Of a DNA stretch of 64,000 bases, positions 50,838-61,500 are shown piece by piece. The stretch's first letter is position 1. Each line of letters begins with the position of its first letter. Source of the stretch: Pseudomonas sp. MF4836 (GTDB taxonomy: Bacteria > Pseudomonadota > Gammaproteobacteria > Pseudomonadales > Pseudomonadaceae). The notes below the pieces were generated by a model that was not told where the DNA came from, did not search any database, and saw nothing but the letters and a program-made list of their open reading frames with translations. Position numbers and translations under genes: made by a program. Location: positions 62,001 to 126,000 of the forward strand of contig NZ_MVOL01000011.1 of assembly GCF_002018875.1 (NCBI RefSeq), written 5' to 3'.

Positions 50838-52391
50838 ATGACTGCAAAATCCCTGCTCACTGCCCTGCTGCCCCTGGTGGCCGACCTGTCTCGCGAATTG
50901 CCCGAGGGCGAGCGCTACCGGCGCCTGCTCGAAGCCATGCGCGCCCTGCTGCCTTGCGACGCGGCCGCGCTGTTGCGCCTGGACGGCGATTGGCTGGTGC
51001 CCCTGGCGGTGGATGGCCTGAGCACCGACACCCTGGGCCGGCGCTTCAAAGTCAGCGAACACCCGCGCTTCGCTGCCCTGCTCAGCAGCCCGGGGCCGAC
51101 CCGGTTTGCCAGCGACAGCGAGCTGCCGGACCCTTACGACGGCCTGGTCGAAGGCCTAGACGAACACCTGGAAGTGCACGACTGCATGGGCTGCCCGCTG
51201 TTTATCGACGAGCGCCCGTGGGGTCTACTGACCCTGGACGCCCTCGACCCGCAACGCTTCCAGCCGGTCGAACTGGACGCCCTGCAAGCCTTCGCCAGCC
51301 TCGCTGCGGCCACGGTGAACGCCGCCGAACGCATCGAACGCCTGGCCCTGCGCCTGGAAGATGAACATCAGCGCGCGGAAGTCTATCGCCAGGCCAGCGG
51401 CCAGAACCGCGAGATGATCGGCCAGAGCAAGGCCCACAAGCGCCTGCTGGAAGAAATCAACCTGGTGGGCGGCAGTGACCTGACGGTGCTGATTACCGGC
51501 GAAACCGGCGTCGGCAAGGAACTGGTGGCCCAGGCGATCCACGCCGCCTCGCCCCGGGCCGACAAACCGATCATCAGCCTCAATTGCGCCGCCCTGCCCG
51601 AAACCCTGGTGGAAAGCGAGCTGTTTGGCCACGTGCGCGGCGCCTTCACCGGCGCCACCCAGGATCGGCGCGGCAAGTTTGAGCTGGCCAATGGCGGCAC
51701 GTTGTTTCTCGATGAGGTCGGCGAGCTGTCGCTGACGGTCCAGGCCAAGCTGCTGCGGGTGCTGCAGAGCGGACAATTGCAACGCCTGGGCTCGGACCGG
51801 GAACATCAGGTAGACGTGCGCCTGATCGCCGCCACCAACCGCGACCTCGCCGAAGAAGTGCGCAGCGGCCGCTACCGCGCCGACTTCTACCATCGCCTGA
51901 GCGTGTACCCCTTGCAGGTCCCGGCCTTGCGCGATCGCGGGCGGGATGTATTGCTGCTCAGCGGCTACTTCCTGGAGCAGAACCGCTCGCGCATGGGCCT
52001 CGGCAGCTTGCGCCTGACCAGCGCCGCCCAGGCCGCGCTGTTGGCTTACCAATGGCCGGGCAACGTGCGCGAACTGGAGCACCTGATCGGTCGCAGCGCC
52101 CTGAAAGCCCTGGGCAGTCGGGGTGAGCGACCGAAGATTCTCAGCCTGGACGCCGTCGACCTCGACCTGCCCGACGTCTCCACCCCATCGGCATCGCCGC
52201 TGCCGACAGGCACCCTGGCGGCCGGGCCGGGCGCGACCGGCGACTTGCGCCTGGCGACCGAAAACTACCAGCGCCAGCTGATCACCGAGTGCCTTGAGCG
52301 TCACCGGCACAACTGGGCGAGCGCCGCTCGTGAGCTAGGCTTGGACAGGGCCAACCTGGGGCGCATGGCCAAGCGCCTGGGGCTGAAATAA
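50838..52391 (+). CDS. norR: NorR, nitric-oxide-responsive sigma-54 activator
   Basis: The 517-residue regulator has an N-terminal GAF domain that binds an NO-sensing iron: HPR at 75-77, DPYDG around residues 98-102, Cys116 and Asp134 are in place as in E. coli NorR. The AAA+ domain has Walker A GETGVGKE (221-228) and the sigma-54-contacting loop GAFTGA (268-273). The C-terminal helix-turn-helix ends NLGRMAKRLGLK. GGAG precedes the ATG. It is divergent from hmp and should activate it from the GT-N7-AC sites with sigma-54 RNA polymerase. Confidence 0.95.
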   Translation: MTAKSLLTALLPLVADLSRELPEGERYRRLLEAMRALLPCDAAALLRLDGDWLVPLAVDGLSTDTLGRRFKVSEHPRFAALLSSPGPTRFASDSELPDPYDGLVEGLDEHLEVHDCMGCPLFIDERPWGLLTLDALDPQRFQPVELDALQAFASLAAATVNAAERIERLALRLEDEHQRAEVYRQASGQNREMIGQSKAHKRLLEEINLVGGSDLTVLITGETGVGKELVAQAIHAASPRADKPIISLNCAALPETLVESELFGHVRGAFTGATQDRRGKFELANGGTLFLDEVGELSLTVQAKLLRVLQSGQLQRLGSDREHQVDVRLIAATNRDLAEEVRSGRYRADFYHRLSVYPLQVPALRDRGRDVLLLSGYFLEQNRSRMGLGSLRLTSAAQAALLAYQWPGNVRELEHLIGRSALKALGSRGERPKILSLDAVDLDLPDVSTPSASPLPTGTLAAGPGATGDLRLATENYQRQLITECLERHRHNWASAARELGLDRANLGRMAKRLGLK

Positions 52392-52521
52392 CCGGGTCTC
52401 GGCTACGGCGGTCGGTAAAGCCGTAATCGGGTTAAAGCCAGCCCTGAACGCGTCGATAACCCGTTACCGATAGCTGTTCGTGGCTCTAACCGCGACACCA
52501 CCTTTTCTACAGAAGGTTTTT

Positions 52522-53424
52522 ATGTCTTCCAACAAAGCCCGCGCAGACTCACTTTCGCTCCTGCTGTTTACCTTGCGCAGCGGCAAGCTGATGGCAATCA
52601 ACCTGCTTAAAGTCAGTGAAATCATCCCCTGCCCGCCGCTGACCAAGCTGCCGGAGTCGCACCCCCACGTCAAAGGCATCGCCACCTTGCGCGGCGCTTC
52701 GTTGTCGGTGATCGACCTGAGCCGGGCCATCGGCGAGCGGCCGCTGGAAGACCCGGACGGCGGCTGCCTGATCGTCACCGACGTCAGCCGCTCGAAACAG
52801 GGCCTGCACGTGCAGGCAGTGAGCAAAATCGTGCACTGCCTGACCACTGATATCCGTCCGCCCCCTTATGGCTCGGGCGGTATCAAGTCCTACATCACCG
52901 GGGTGACCCAGGTCGACGGGACCCTGGTCCAGGTGCTGGATATCGAAAAGGTGATCCACGGCATCGCCCCGGCGCAGATCGAAATGGCCCCGACCGAGCT
53001 GAGCATGGAAGACGCCGAAGTGCTGGGTAACGCACGAATTCTGGTGGTCGACGATAGCCAGGTGGCCCTGCAGCAATCGGTGCACACCTTGCGCAACCTC
53101 GGCCTGCAATGCCACACCGCGCGCAGCGCCAAGGAAGCCATCGACTGCCTGCTGGACCTGCAAGGCACGGCGCAGCAGATCAACCTGATCGTCTCCGACA
53201 TCGAGATGTCGGAGATGGACGGCTACGCCTTCACCCGCACCCTGCGCGAAACCCCGGACTTCTCCCACCTCTACGTGCTGCTGCACACCTCGCTGGACAG
53301 CGCGATGAACAGCGAAAAAGCCCGACTGGCCGGGGCCAATGCGGTATTGACCAAGTTTTCCTCGCCGGAGCTGACCCGCTGCCTGATCGAAGCGGCGAAG
53401 ACGGTCGCCGCCCAGGGCGCCTGA
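52522..53424 (+). CDS. cheV: Chemotaxis protein CheV (CheW plus receiver)
   Basis: The 300-residue protein links a CheW-like domain (about residues 1-165) to a receiver domain (about 175-295, with acceptor Asp in NLIVSDIEMSEMDG). It couples chemoreceptors to the CheA kinase and buffers adaptation. The ATG at 52522 has AAGG before it and is preferred to a start at 52480. An Aer-type receptor gene lies 2 kb away, but no other che genes are present. Confidence 0.93.
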   Translation: MSSNKARADSLSLLLFTLRSGKLMAINLLKVSEIIPCPPLTKLPESHPHVKGIATLRGASLSVIDLSRAIGERPLEDPDGGCLIVTDVSRSKQGLHVQAVSKIVHCLTTDIRPPPYGSGGIKSYITGVTQVDGTLVQVLDIEKVIHGIAPAQIEMAPTELSMEDAEVLGNARILVVDDSQVALQQSVHTLRNLGLQCHTARSAKEAIDCLLDLQGTAQQINLIVSDIEMSEMDGYAFTRTLRETPDFSHLYVLLHTSLDSAMNSEKARLAGANAVLTKFSSPELTRCLIEAAKTVAAQGA

Positions 53425-53427
53425 GCC

Positions 53428-53925
53428 TTGGCGAGCGGACATTGCCTGTTGTTGCGGCGTGACCTGGGCACGCCGCTGCCCGCCGCGAGCTGGCCGGCCA
53501 CCATTCGCCTCGGCCCGTATCAGGCACACCTGGCGGCCGGGGTGTATCAACTGATGCAAGAGGGGTACGCCGACGGCGGCGATCTGCCCGAGCTCGACAC
53601 CTGGCGCAGGCACTTTGAAACCGATGCCGAATATGACCCGGCGCTGTGCTTCATCGCCCACGACGCCGAGGGCCTGGTCGGCGTGGCCCAGTGCTGGACC
53701 AGCGCCTACATCAAGGACCTGGTGGTGCACCCCCGCGCCCGGGGCCAGGGCATTGGCCGGGCCTTGCTGTTGCATGCATTCGAGGTGTTTCGCCAGCGCC
53801 GCGAGGGTTTCGTCGACCTCAAGGTGCGCGAAGACAACCTGCTGGCCCGCGAGCTGTATGCCAGCGTCGGCATGACCCTGGTCCGCCGCGAACCGCTGCC
53901 CACTGCGCTACCCGCCCTGCCCTAG
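53428..53925 (+). CDS. GNAT-family N-acetyltransferase
   Basis: The 165-residue protein has the GNAT acetyl-CoA motif VHPRARGQGIGRALLLHAFEV and a C-terminal ARELYASVGMTLV segment. No substrate is indicated. The apparent start is a TTG at 53428, one base beyond the cheV stop region, with weak AGGG upstream, so the true start is uncertain. It probably shares a transcript with cheV. Confidence 0.8.
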   Translation: MASGHCLLLRRDLGTPLPAASWPATIRLGPYQAHLAAGVYQLMQEGYADGGDLPELDTWRRHFETDAEYDPALCFIAHDAEGLVGVAQCWTSAYIKDLVVHPRARGQGIGRALLLHAFEVFRQRREGFVDLKVREDNLLARELYASVGMTLVRREPLPTALPALP

Positions 53926-54027
53926 TCGCTGGCCGGCGCCGGGCAGGGGCCATCACTTGGCCGCGATTTTCATCGGCGCCGCCTCAGGCATACTCCGGGG
54001 AACCGCCAACCCAGGGAGCCCCCCGGC

Positions 54028-54354
54028 ATGAAAACCATCACCTTGAGCGCTATCCTCCTGACCGCCCTCGCCGCCCAGGCCCACGCCTCCAGCAGCGAGG
54101 CCTGGGCCGCCCTGGACAAGGCCGTGGTCGCCAGCTGCACCCAGGCCAGCGGGCTGAAAAAACCGAAAGCGGTCGGCACTGCCGCGCAATTCGATGACCG
54201 GGTGGGCTATGTCGCCTTACTCCTTCAAGGCCAGTACCCGCAACCGCACATGAAGGGCCAAACCGGCACCGAGCTGTGCCTGTACGACAAGCAGCACAAA
54301 ACTGCCTACGTCACCGAGTGGGACTCGATCCGCCCCGCCCTGCCGCGTAAATGA
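54028..54354 (+). CDS. Small secreted protein, 108 residues
   Basis: A signal peptide of about 20 residues (MKTITLSAILLTALAAQAHA) leads to a short mature domain with two cysteines (VASCTQA and ELCLYD) that may form a disulfide. CAGGGAG precedes the ATG. It is followed directly by the YkgJ-like gene region. I do not recognise the family. Confidence 0.75.
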   Translation: MKTITLSAILLTALAAQAHASSSEAWAALDKAVVASCTQASGLKKPKAVGTAAQFDDRVGYVALLLQGQYPQPHMKGQTGTELCLYDKQHKTAYVTEWDSIRPALPRK

Positions 54355-54450
54355 ATGGCGCATAACTTGCTTCATGACTGGCTTTACGGTGTCCACCGCG
54401 CCCTTTCCTGGCGGGCACCCGGGCCGATCAACCATGGCTTTTTTCGCACA

Positions 54451-55200
54451 ATGAATACATCGTTTTCCTGCGTCGGCTGCGGCAAGTGCTGCACCGACCA
54501 TCACGTGCCCCTGACCCTCGCCGAAGCCCGCCAATGGGCGGCTGACGGCGGTCAGGTGATTGTTCTGGTGGAGGGGTTTCTCGGCAACGGCCTGGGCCTT
54601 CCCGCCCCGCAACGCGAGCATGCGCAACGGCGTTCCTGCGTGGTCCGCAGCGGCACTGCCGAAGCCTATGTGGCCATCACCTTCGCTGCCTACAACGTCG
54701 GCCCGTGCCGGAATCTTGACGAAGACCAGCTGTGCCGCATCTACCAGCGCCGGCCGCTGGTGTGCCGTATTTACCCGATGGAGATCAACCCCCATATCCC
54801 GCTGCAGCCCCAAGCCAAGGAATGCCCGCCTGAATCCTGGGAACAAGGGCCGGCGCTGATCGTCGGTGGCGAACTGGTGGACCAGGAGCTGATTGAGCTG
54901 ATCCGCCGCTCACGCCAGGCCGACCGTGACGATATCCGCAGCAAGGAAGCGATTTGCGCGCTGTTGGGAATTCGCACCACCGCGCTCAAGGGCGATGGTT
55001 TCACCGCCTACCTGCCGGAAATGGCGGCCCTGGCCCAAGCGATCGACCAGGTCCAGGCCCGGCCCCTGGCGGCGGCCGGCACAGCGTGGCTATTCCATGT
55101 CTCGGGCGACGACATCGCCGGCCAGGTGCAGGCCGCCGGGGCGCAGGTGGCGACCGAGGCGCCGCTCAACTACGCGTTTATTTCCCTGCGGGCGGCGTAA
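54451..55200 (+). CDS. YkgJ-family cysteine cluster protein
   Basis: The 249-residue protein has the YkgJ-type cysteine pattern: CVGCGKCC near the start, then PCRNLDEDQLCRIYQRRPLVCRIYP. This suggests zinc or iron-sulfur binding. The ATG at 54451 is preferred to a longer frame beginning at 54355, since the Cys motif usually comes soon after the start. The C-terminal half has no recognised motif. Role unknown. Confidence 0.82.
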   Translation: MNTSFSCVGCGKCCTDHHVPLTLAEARQWAADGGQVIVLVEGFLGNGLGLPAPQREHAQRRSCVVRSGTAEAYVAITFAAYNVGPCRNLDEDQLCRIYQRRPLVCRIYPMEINPHIPLQPQAKECPPESWEQGPALIVGGELVDQELIELIRRSRQADRDDIRSKEAICALLGIRTTALKGDGFTAYLPEMAALAQAIDQVQARPLAAAGTAWLFHVSGDDIAGQVQAAGAQVATEAPLNYAFISLRAA

Positions 55201-55222
55201 CTGCCCACCCGGCAGACACCGG

Positions 55223-56806
55223 CTAGCTGCGCTTGTGCCAGAACTCATGGGCCAGCTGTTGCAGGTCCCCGGCCAGCGCCGCCACATCCCCGGAGTTGAT
55301 ATGGCTCTGCTGGCCGGCGCTGACTGTGGCATCACAGGCATTGCGGATGCCGCTGATATTACGGTTGATGTCTTCGCTGACCGCGCTTTGCTCTTCCACC
55401 GCCGCCGCGATCTGCAGGCTCATCTCGGTAATCTGATTGACCCGCTGGCTGATGCCGTCCAGGGCCACGGCGGCGCGCTGGGTCTGTTCGACACTGTTCT
55501 GCGCATGCTCGCTGCTCTGCAACATCACCTGCACCGCATCCCGGGCACCGTTTTGCAGGGTGCTGATCATGCGCTGGATTTCATTGGTCGAATCCTGGGT
55601 GCGCTGGGCAAGGCCGCGCACCTCATCGGCCACCACGGCAAAACCGCGCCCCTGTTCACCGGCCCGGGCCGCTTCGATGGCCGCATTCAGGGCCAGCAGG
55701 TTGGTTTGCTCGGCGATGCTGCGGATCACGTCCAGCACCCCGGATATGTCGCTGCTGTGGTTTTCCAACTGGTGAATCACCTCGGTGGCCCGCACCAGTT
55801 CGCTGGCCAGGAGCAGTACCGCGCTGCGGCTTTCGCCCACCAGGTGATGGCCGGCACGGGTTTCGCCCTCTGCCTGATCCGCGGCCTGGGACGCCTGCTG
55901 GGCATGATTGGCGACCTCGGCGACGCTGGCGGCCATCTGATGGATCGCCGCCGCCACCTGGTCGGTTTCCGCCTGTTGTTCCAGGGTGCTGCTGTGGCTG
56001 CTGTGCAAATGCTCCACCAACTCGGCCGCATGCCCGGCCAGCCGCTGGGACGCATCGCCGATCCGCCCGACCACCGCACCGACCTGGGCTTCCAGCATGT
56101 GCAGGGCGAACCCGATCTGGCCGAAGGCATCACTGCGACCGGTGTAGATGCCTTGGCTCAAGGGGTTATCGGCAATCTGCCGGGCACGGGCGCTCAGTTG
56201 ATCCAGGGGTTTGAGCAGCAGGCAGATACCCAGGGCACTCAGGCCGCAGCCCGTCGCCACGGCCATGCCGTGAGACCATACGGAAGGCGGCATAAGAACG
56301 GTCGAGGCAAGGAAGCTGGCCATAAATGCGCCACTGACCAGGGCCCAGAGCTTGAGCTTGACCCCCAGCGCCGGCAGCCGTCGCCATAACGGTGAACGCG
56401 GGCTGCGCAGTTGGGCATAGGCCGCTTCGGCGGCATCGATTTGCCGAACCGTGGGCTTGGTGCGCACCGACTGGTATTCAACCGCCTGACCGTCGCGGGT
56501 CACCGGGGTGACGTAGGCGCTGACCCAATAGTGATCGCCGTTCTTGCAGCGGTTCTTCACCAGGCCCATCCATGAACGACCGGCCTTGAGGGTTTGCCAC
56601 ATATGGGCGAACGCCGCAGACGGCATGTCCGGGTGACGCATCAGGTTATGGGGCGAGCCCAACAATTCGTCTCGATCGTAGCCGCTGATTTCGATGAAAT
56701 CAGGGTTGGCGTAAGTGATGGCGCTCGTCAGATCGGTGGTCGACAGGATGTTAACATCAGGGGCGAAGTCCACATTTCGCCCGGTAACTGGAAGGTTGAT
56801 CTTCAT
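55223..56806 (-). CDS. aer: Aer-like aerotaxis receptor (PAS methyl-accepting protein)
   Basis: The 527-residue chemoreceptor has an N-terminal PAS domain (about residues 20-125; ITYANPDFIEISGYDRDEL and the NRCKNGDHYWVSAYVTPV pattern), then two membrane segments around 150-200, a HAMP-like region, and a signalling domain with AFVVADEVRGLAQRT-like hairpin tip (EAARAGEQGRGFAVVADEV). It would sense redox or oxygen and steer the flagella through CheA. The ATG at 56806 is used. Confidence 0.92.
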   Translation of the reverse strand: MKINLPVTGRNVDFAPDVNILSTTDLTSAITYANPDFIEISGYDRDELLGSPHNLMRHPDMPSAAFAHMWQTLKAGRSWMGLVKNRCKNGDHYWVSAYVTPVTRDGQAVEYQSVRTKPTVRQIDAAEAAYAQLRSPRSPLWRRLPALGVKLKLWALVSGAFMASFLASTVLMPPSVWSHGMAVATGCGLSALGICLLLKPLDQLSARARQIADNPLSQGIYTGRSDAFGQIGFALHMLEAQVGAVVGRIGDASQRLAGHAAELVEHLHSSHSSTLEQQAETDQVAAAIHQMAASVAEVANHAQQASQAADQAEGETRAGHHLVGESRSAVLLLASELVRATEVIHQLENHSSDISGVLDVIRSIAEQTNLLALNAAIEAARAGEQGRGFAVVADEVRGLAQRTQDSTNEIQRMISTLQNGARDAVQVMLQSSEHAQNSVEQTQRAAVALDGISQRVNQITEMSLQIAAAVEEQSAVSEDINRNISGIRNACDATVSAGQQSHINSGDVAALAGDLQQLAHEFWHKRS

Positions 56807-56961
56807 GGAGAGCGCGCTCGGATTGTTGGGATAGAGTCGGCAGGGCTGCTGACTCTAAGCGCACTGATCCCACAAATACTGATCCAGCTCACGTTTGTAT
56901 CATTTAGCCATCATTGCCGCTAAGAAGCGCAAATATGACCAACTCGGCAGGCATCGCGCGA

Positions 56962-57207
56962 TCAGCGCTTGCCCATCGAGCGACGGGTGCCGGGAGGCGC
57001 TGCACCGGGAGTCTTGGTGTGGCCATTGGTAGCGCCGCCCTTGTACCAGGGCTGATTGGCATTTTTGGCCTGGGCAAACTCGGAAGGCTTGAACGGAAAC
57101 TTGAACGCGGCGATCGCCGGTTTGTCTTCGGTGTCAACGGTGGTTGGCTCGACAACCTGGTCGTCGCTCACAGCGTCGGACACAGGCGGTTGTGTAGGGG
57201 AATTCAT
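56962..57207 (-). CDS. Small uncharacterised protein, 81 residues
   Basis: The ATG at 57207 has GGAGCTTCC before it. The protein starts acidic and Pro/Thr-rich (MNSPTQPPVSDAVSDDQVV) and ends basic (PPGTRRSMGKR), with a FKFPFKPSEFAQAKNANQPWYKGG middle. It has no signal peptide and is probably a small conserved Pseudomonas protein of unknown function. Confidence 0.65.
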   Translation of the reverse strand: MNSPTQPPVSDAVSDDQVVEPTTVDTEDKPAIAAFKFPFKPSEFAQAKNANQPWYKGGATNGHTKTPGAAPPGTRRSMGKR

Positions 57208-57312
57208 GGAAGCTCCGGAGAGGTGAAATGGCCGGGGACAGGCCACAGACGGCGGCAGTATACCTGTGCGTCTCAGATCTTTAACCTGACAAGGCACGAA
57301 TGGTCAGCCATT

Positions 57313-57330
57313 ACTGACAGCGCTGTCAGT
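57313..57330. promoter_or_regulatory. CusR-like palindrome upstream of the RND operon
   Basis: ACTGACAGC-GCTGTCAGT is a perfect 18-base palindrome about 94 bases before the adaptor gene. It contains TGACA-N4-TGTCA, the pattern bound by CusR/CopR-type response regulators. The matching two-component genes are at the end of the same operon. Binding is inferred. Confidence 0.65.
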
Positions 57331-57423
57331 TAGCCGTCACCTTGCTGACTGGGTTGGCCGGCTATAAGTGAGGCACTGATACTGGCCCCTCCTCCCGATC
57401 CCATTGCCCCGGCGCTCTATCCC

Positions 57424-58587
57424 ATGCGGAAACCCAAAAGAACAGTCGTGATCCTAGGCGTCGTTGTCGTACTGGTTGCCGGTGGGCTGTGGCTGCTGAA
57501 CAAGCCGGCCGCCCACAAACTGGCGGCCCCCACCGCGATCCCGGTGCGGGTCGTCGAAGTGGTGCAAAAGGACGTACCGCGTCACACCAGCGGTATCGGC
57601 TCGGTGCTGTCGCTGCACAGCGTGGTGATCCGGCCCCAGGTCGACGGCATCCTGACCAGGCTCCTGGTCAAGGAAGGGCAACTGGTCAAGGCCGGCGACC
57701 TGCTGGCGACCATCGACGACCGCTCGATCCGCGCCAGCCTCGACCAGGCCCGGGCGCAACTGGCGGAAAACCAGGCGCAGTTGCAGGTGGCCCAGATCAA
57801 TCTCAAGCGCTACAAATTGCTGACGGTGGATGACGGGATTTCGAAACAGACCTATGACCAGCAGCAAGCCCTGGTCAACCAGCTCAAAGCCACTGCCCAG
57901 GGCAATCAGGCCGCCATCGACGCCGCCCAGGTCCAGCTTTCCTACACCCAGATACGCTCCCCGGTCACCGGCCGCGTGGGTATTCGCACCGTGGATGAAG
58001 GTAACTTCCTCCGCATGAGCGATACCCAGGGTCTGTTCTCAGTGACCCAAATCGACCCGATTGCCGTGGAGTTTTCGCTGCCACAGCAAATGCTGCCGAC
58101 CCTGCAGGGCCTGATCAAGGCCCAGGACCCGGCGGCGGTCAAAGTCTTTATCGGCGCCGACAGCACCAGCGGCGACCTGCTGGGCGAAGGCCACCTGACC
58201 CTGATCGACAACCAGATCAACGCCAACACCGGCACCCTGCGGGCCAAGGCCGAGTTCGCCAATGACCAGCAGAAGCTTTGGCCCGGGCAACTGGTGACGA
58301 TCCAGATCCAGACCGCCCTCGACAAAAATGCCCTGACCGTACCGCCCACGGTGGTGCAGCGCGGCCTCGACCAGCACTTCGTGTACCGGGTACAGGGCGA
58401 CAAGGTGGAAGTGGTGCCGGTGCAGATGCTCTATCAGGACAGTGGCCTGAACATCATCCAGGGCGTGCAGGCCGGGGATGTGCTGGTCAGCGACGGCCAA
58501 TCCCGGCTCAAGCCGGGCTCCCAGGTGCAGGTGCTCGGCGATCCGCCCCAGGTGGTGCAAGCCGCTGACGCGGAGCTCAAGCCATGA
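57424..58587 (+). CDS. RND efflux periplasmic adaptor (MdtA/MexH-like)
   Basis: The 387-residue membrane-fusion protein has a single N-terminal membrane anchor (residues about 7-26), a barrel-sandwich/lipoyl domain (IRPQVDGILTRLLVKEGQLVKAGDLL), an alpha-helical hairpin of coiled-coil form (about residues 100-160), and a second lipoyl half with SYTQIRSPVTGRVG. It would link the RND pump to an outer-membrane channel. The ATG at 57424 is used. The gene overlaps the pump gene by four bases. Confidence 0.93.
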   Translation: MRKPKRTVVILGVVVVLVAGGLWLLNKPAAHKLAAPTAIPVRVVEVVQKDVPRHTSGIGSVLSLHSVVIRPQVDGILTRLLVKEGQLVKAGDLLATIDDRSIRASLDQARAQLAENQAQLQVAQINLKRYKLLTVDDGISKQTYDQQQALVNQLKATAQGNQAAIDAAQVQLSYTQIRSPVTGRVGIRTVDEGNFLRMSDTQGLFSVTQIDPIAVEFSLPQQMLPTLQGLIKAQDPAAVKVFIGADSTSGDLLGEGHLTLIDNQINANTGTLRAKAEFANDQQKLWPGQLVTIQIQTALDKNALTVPPTVVQRGLDQHFVYRVQGDKVEVVPVQMLYQDSGLNIIQGVQAGDVLVSDGQSRLKPGSQVQVLGDPPQVVQAADAELKP

Positions 58588-61500
58588 AGGGCCACGGTTC
58601 GGTCTCAGCCTGGTGCGTCGACCATCCGGTCGCCACCGTCCTGCTGACCTTCGCCCTGGTGCTGGTGGGCTTGATCGCCTTTCCGCGCCTGCCCATCGCG
58701 CCGCTGCCGGAAGCCGAGTTCCCGACTATCCAGGTCTCGGCCACCCTGCCCGGCGCCAGCCCCGACACCATGGCCTCGTCGGTGGCCACGCCCCTGGAAG
58801 TGCAGTTCAGCGCCATCCCCGGCATGACCCAGATGACCTCGAGCAGCGCCCTGGGCTCATCCCTGCTGACCTTGCAGTTCACCCTGAATAAAAGCATCGA
58901 CACCGCGGCCCAGGAAGTTCAGGCGGCGATCAACACCGCTGCCGGCAAACTGCCCAAGGACATGCCGACCCTGCCGACCTGGAAGAAGGTCAACCCCGCC
59001 GACAGCCCGGTGCTGATCCTCAGCATCAGCTCGACCCAGATGCCCGGCACCGAACTCAGCGATTACGCGGAAACCCTGCTGGCACGTCAGATCAGCCAGA
59101 TCGACGGTGTCGGGCAAATCAACATCACCGGGCAGCAACGGCCGGCGATCCGGGTCCAGGCTTCAGCCGACAAGCTGGCAGCCATTGGCCTGACCCTGGC
59201 CGATATCCGCCTGGCGATCCAGCAAACCAGCCTCAACCTGGCCAAGGGTGCGTTGTACGGCGAATCGAGTATTTCCACGCTGTCGACCAACGACCAGTTG
59301 TTCCACCCCGAGGAGTACAGCCAGCTCATTGTTTCCTACAAGGATGGCGCGCCGGTGCACCTCAAGGATGTGGCGCGGGTGGTCAGTGGCCCCGAGGACG
59401 CCTATATCCAGGCCTGGTCCGGCGACCAACCGGGGGTCAACCTGGTAATTTCGCGCCAGCCGGGGGCCAATATCGTCGAGACCGTGGACCGGATTCAGGC
59501 CGCCCTGCCGGGTCTTGAAGCCATGCTTCCGGCGTCGGTCCAGGTCAAGGTGCTGATCGACCGCACCCAGACCATTCGCGCCTCCCTGCACGAAGTGGAG
59601 ATCACCCTGCTGATCGCGGTGCTGCTGGTGGTCGCGGTGATGGCGCTGTTCCTGCGCCAATGGTCGGCGACCCTGATTGTCTCGGCCGTGCTGGGGGTGT
59701 CGCTGATCGCCAGTTTTGCCCTGATGTACCTGCTGGGGTTCAGCCTGAACAACCTGACCCTGGTGGCGATCGTGGTGGCCGTGGGCTTTGTGGTGGACGA
59801 CGCCATCGTGGTGGTGGAGAACATCCACCGCCACCTGGAAGCCGGCGACGGCATGCGCGAAGCGGCGATCAAGGGCGCCGGCGAGATCGGCTTTACCGTG
59901 GTTTCCATCAGCTTCTCGCTGGTGGCGGCGTTTATTCCGCTGCTGTTCATGGGGGGCGTGGTCGGGCGCCTGTTCAAGGAATTCGCCCTGACGGCCACCA
60001 GCACCATCATGATTTCGGTGGTGGTGTCCCTGACCCTGGCCCCCACTCTCGCGGCCCTGTTCATGCGCGCCCCGGTGCATGAGGCACACGCCAAGCCGGG
60101 GTTCGGCGAACGCCTGCTGGCCCTTTATGAACGCGGCCTGCGCCGGGCCCTGGCCCACCAGAAGCTGATGCTGGGGATTTTCGCCCTGACCCTGGCCATG
60201 GCCGTGGTCGGCTACATCTTCATTCCCAAGGGCTTCTTCCCGGTGCAGGACACCGGTTTCGTCCTCGGCACCACCGAAGCCGCTGCGGATATCTCCTACC
60301 CCGACATGGTGAAAAAACATCAGGCACTGGCCGAGATCGTGGCGGCTGACCCGGCAGTAGCGGCCTTCTCTCATTCGGTCGGGGTCTCGGGCAGCAACCA
60401 GACCATCGCCAACGGCCGGTTCTGGATCGCCCTGAAAAAACGCAGCGAGCGCGACGTGTCCGCCAGCGCCTTTATCGACCGGATCCGTCCGCAGCTGATG
60501 AAAATCCCCGGGGTCGTGCTCTACCTGCGCGCCGGCCAGGACATCAACCTCAGCTCCGGCCCGAGCCGCGCCCAGTACCAATACGTACTCAAGAGCAACG
60601 ACGGCCCGACATTGAGCACCTGGACCCAGCGCCTGACGGAAAAACTGCGCAGCAACCCGGCCTTCCGCGATATTTCCAACGACCTGCAGCTGGGCGGCAG
60701 CATTACCCATATCAATATCGATCGGGTCGCCGCCGCCCGCTTCGGCCTGACCGCCAGCGATGTCGACGAGGCCCTGTACGATGCCTTCGGCCAACGGCAG
60801 ATCAACGAGTTCCAGACCGAGATCAACCAGTACAACGTGATCCTCGAACTCGACACCCGCCAGCGCGGCAAAGCCGAAAGCCTCTACTACTTCTACCTGC
60901 GCTCGCCCCTGAGCGGGGAGATGGTGCCGCTCTCGGCCCTGGCACGCTTCGATGCACCGACCATCGGCCCGCTGTCGATCGCCCATGACGGCATGTTCCC
61001 GGCCGCCAACCTGTCGTTCAACCTGGCCCCTGGCGTGGCCCTGGGCGATGCGGTGATCCTGCTCAACCAGGCCAAGACCGAGATCGGCATGCCGGCGGCC
61101 ATCAGCGGCAACTTCCAGGGCGCGGCCCAGGCCTTCCAGAGTTCCCTGGCCAGCCAGCCCTGGTTGATCCTGGCGGCGCTGGTGGCGGTGTACATCATTC
61201 TCGGGGTGCTCTACGAGAGCTTCGTGCACCCGCTGACCATCATCTCGACCCTGCCCTCTGCCGGCCTGGGGGCGCTGATGATGCTCTGGCTGCTGGGCCA
61301 GGACTTTTCGATCATGGCCCTGATCGGGCTGGTGCTGCTGATCGGCATCGTCAAGAAAAACGGCATCCTGATGATCGACTTCGCCCTGGACGCCCAACGC
61401 CGTGGCGGCCTGCCCCCTGAAGAGGCGATCTACCAGGCCTGTATCACCCGGTTCCGGCCGATCATCATGACGACCCTGGCCGCCCTGCTCGGCGCCCTGC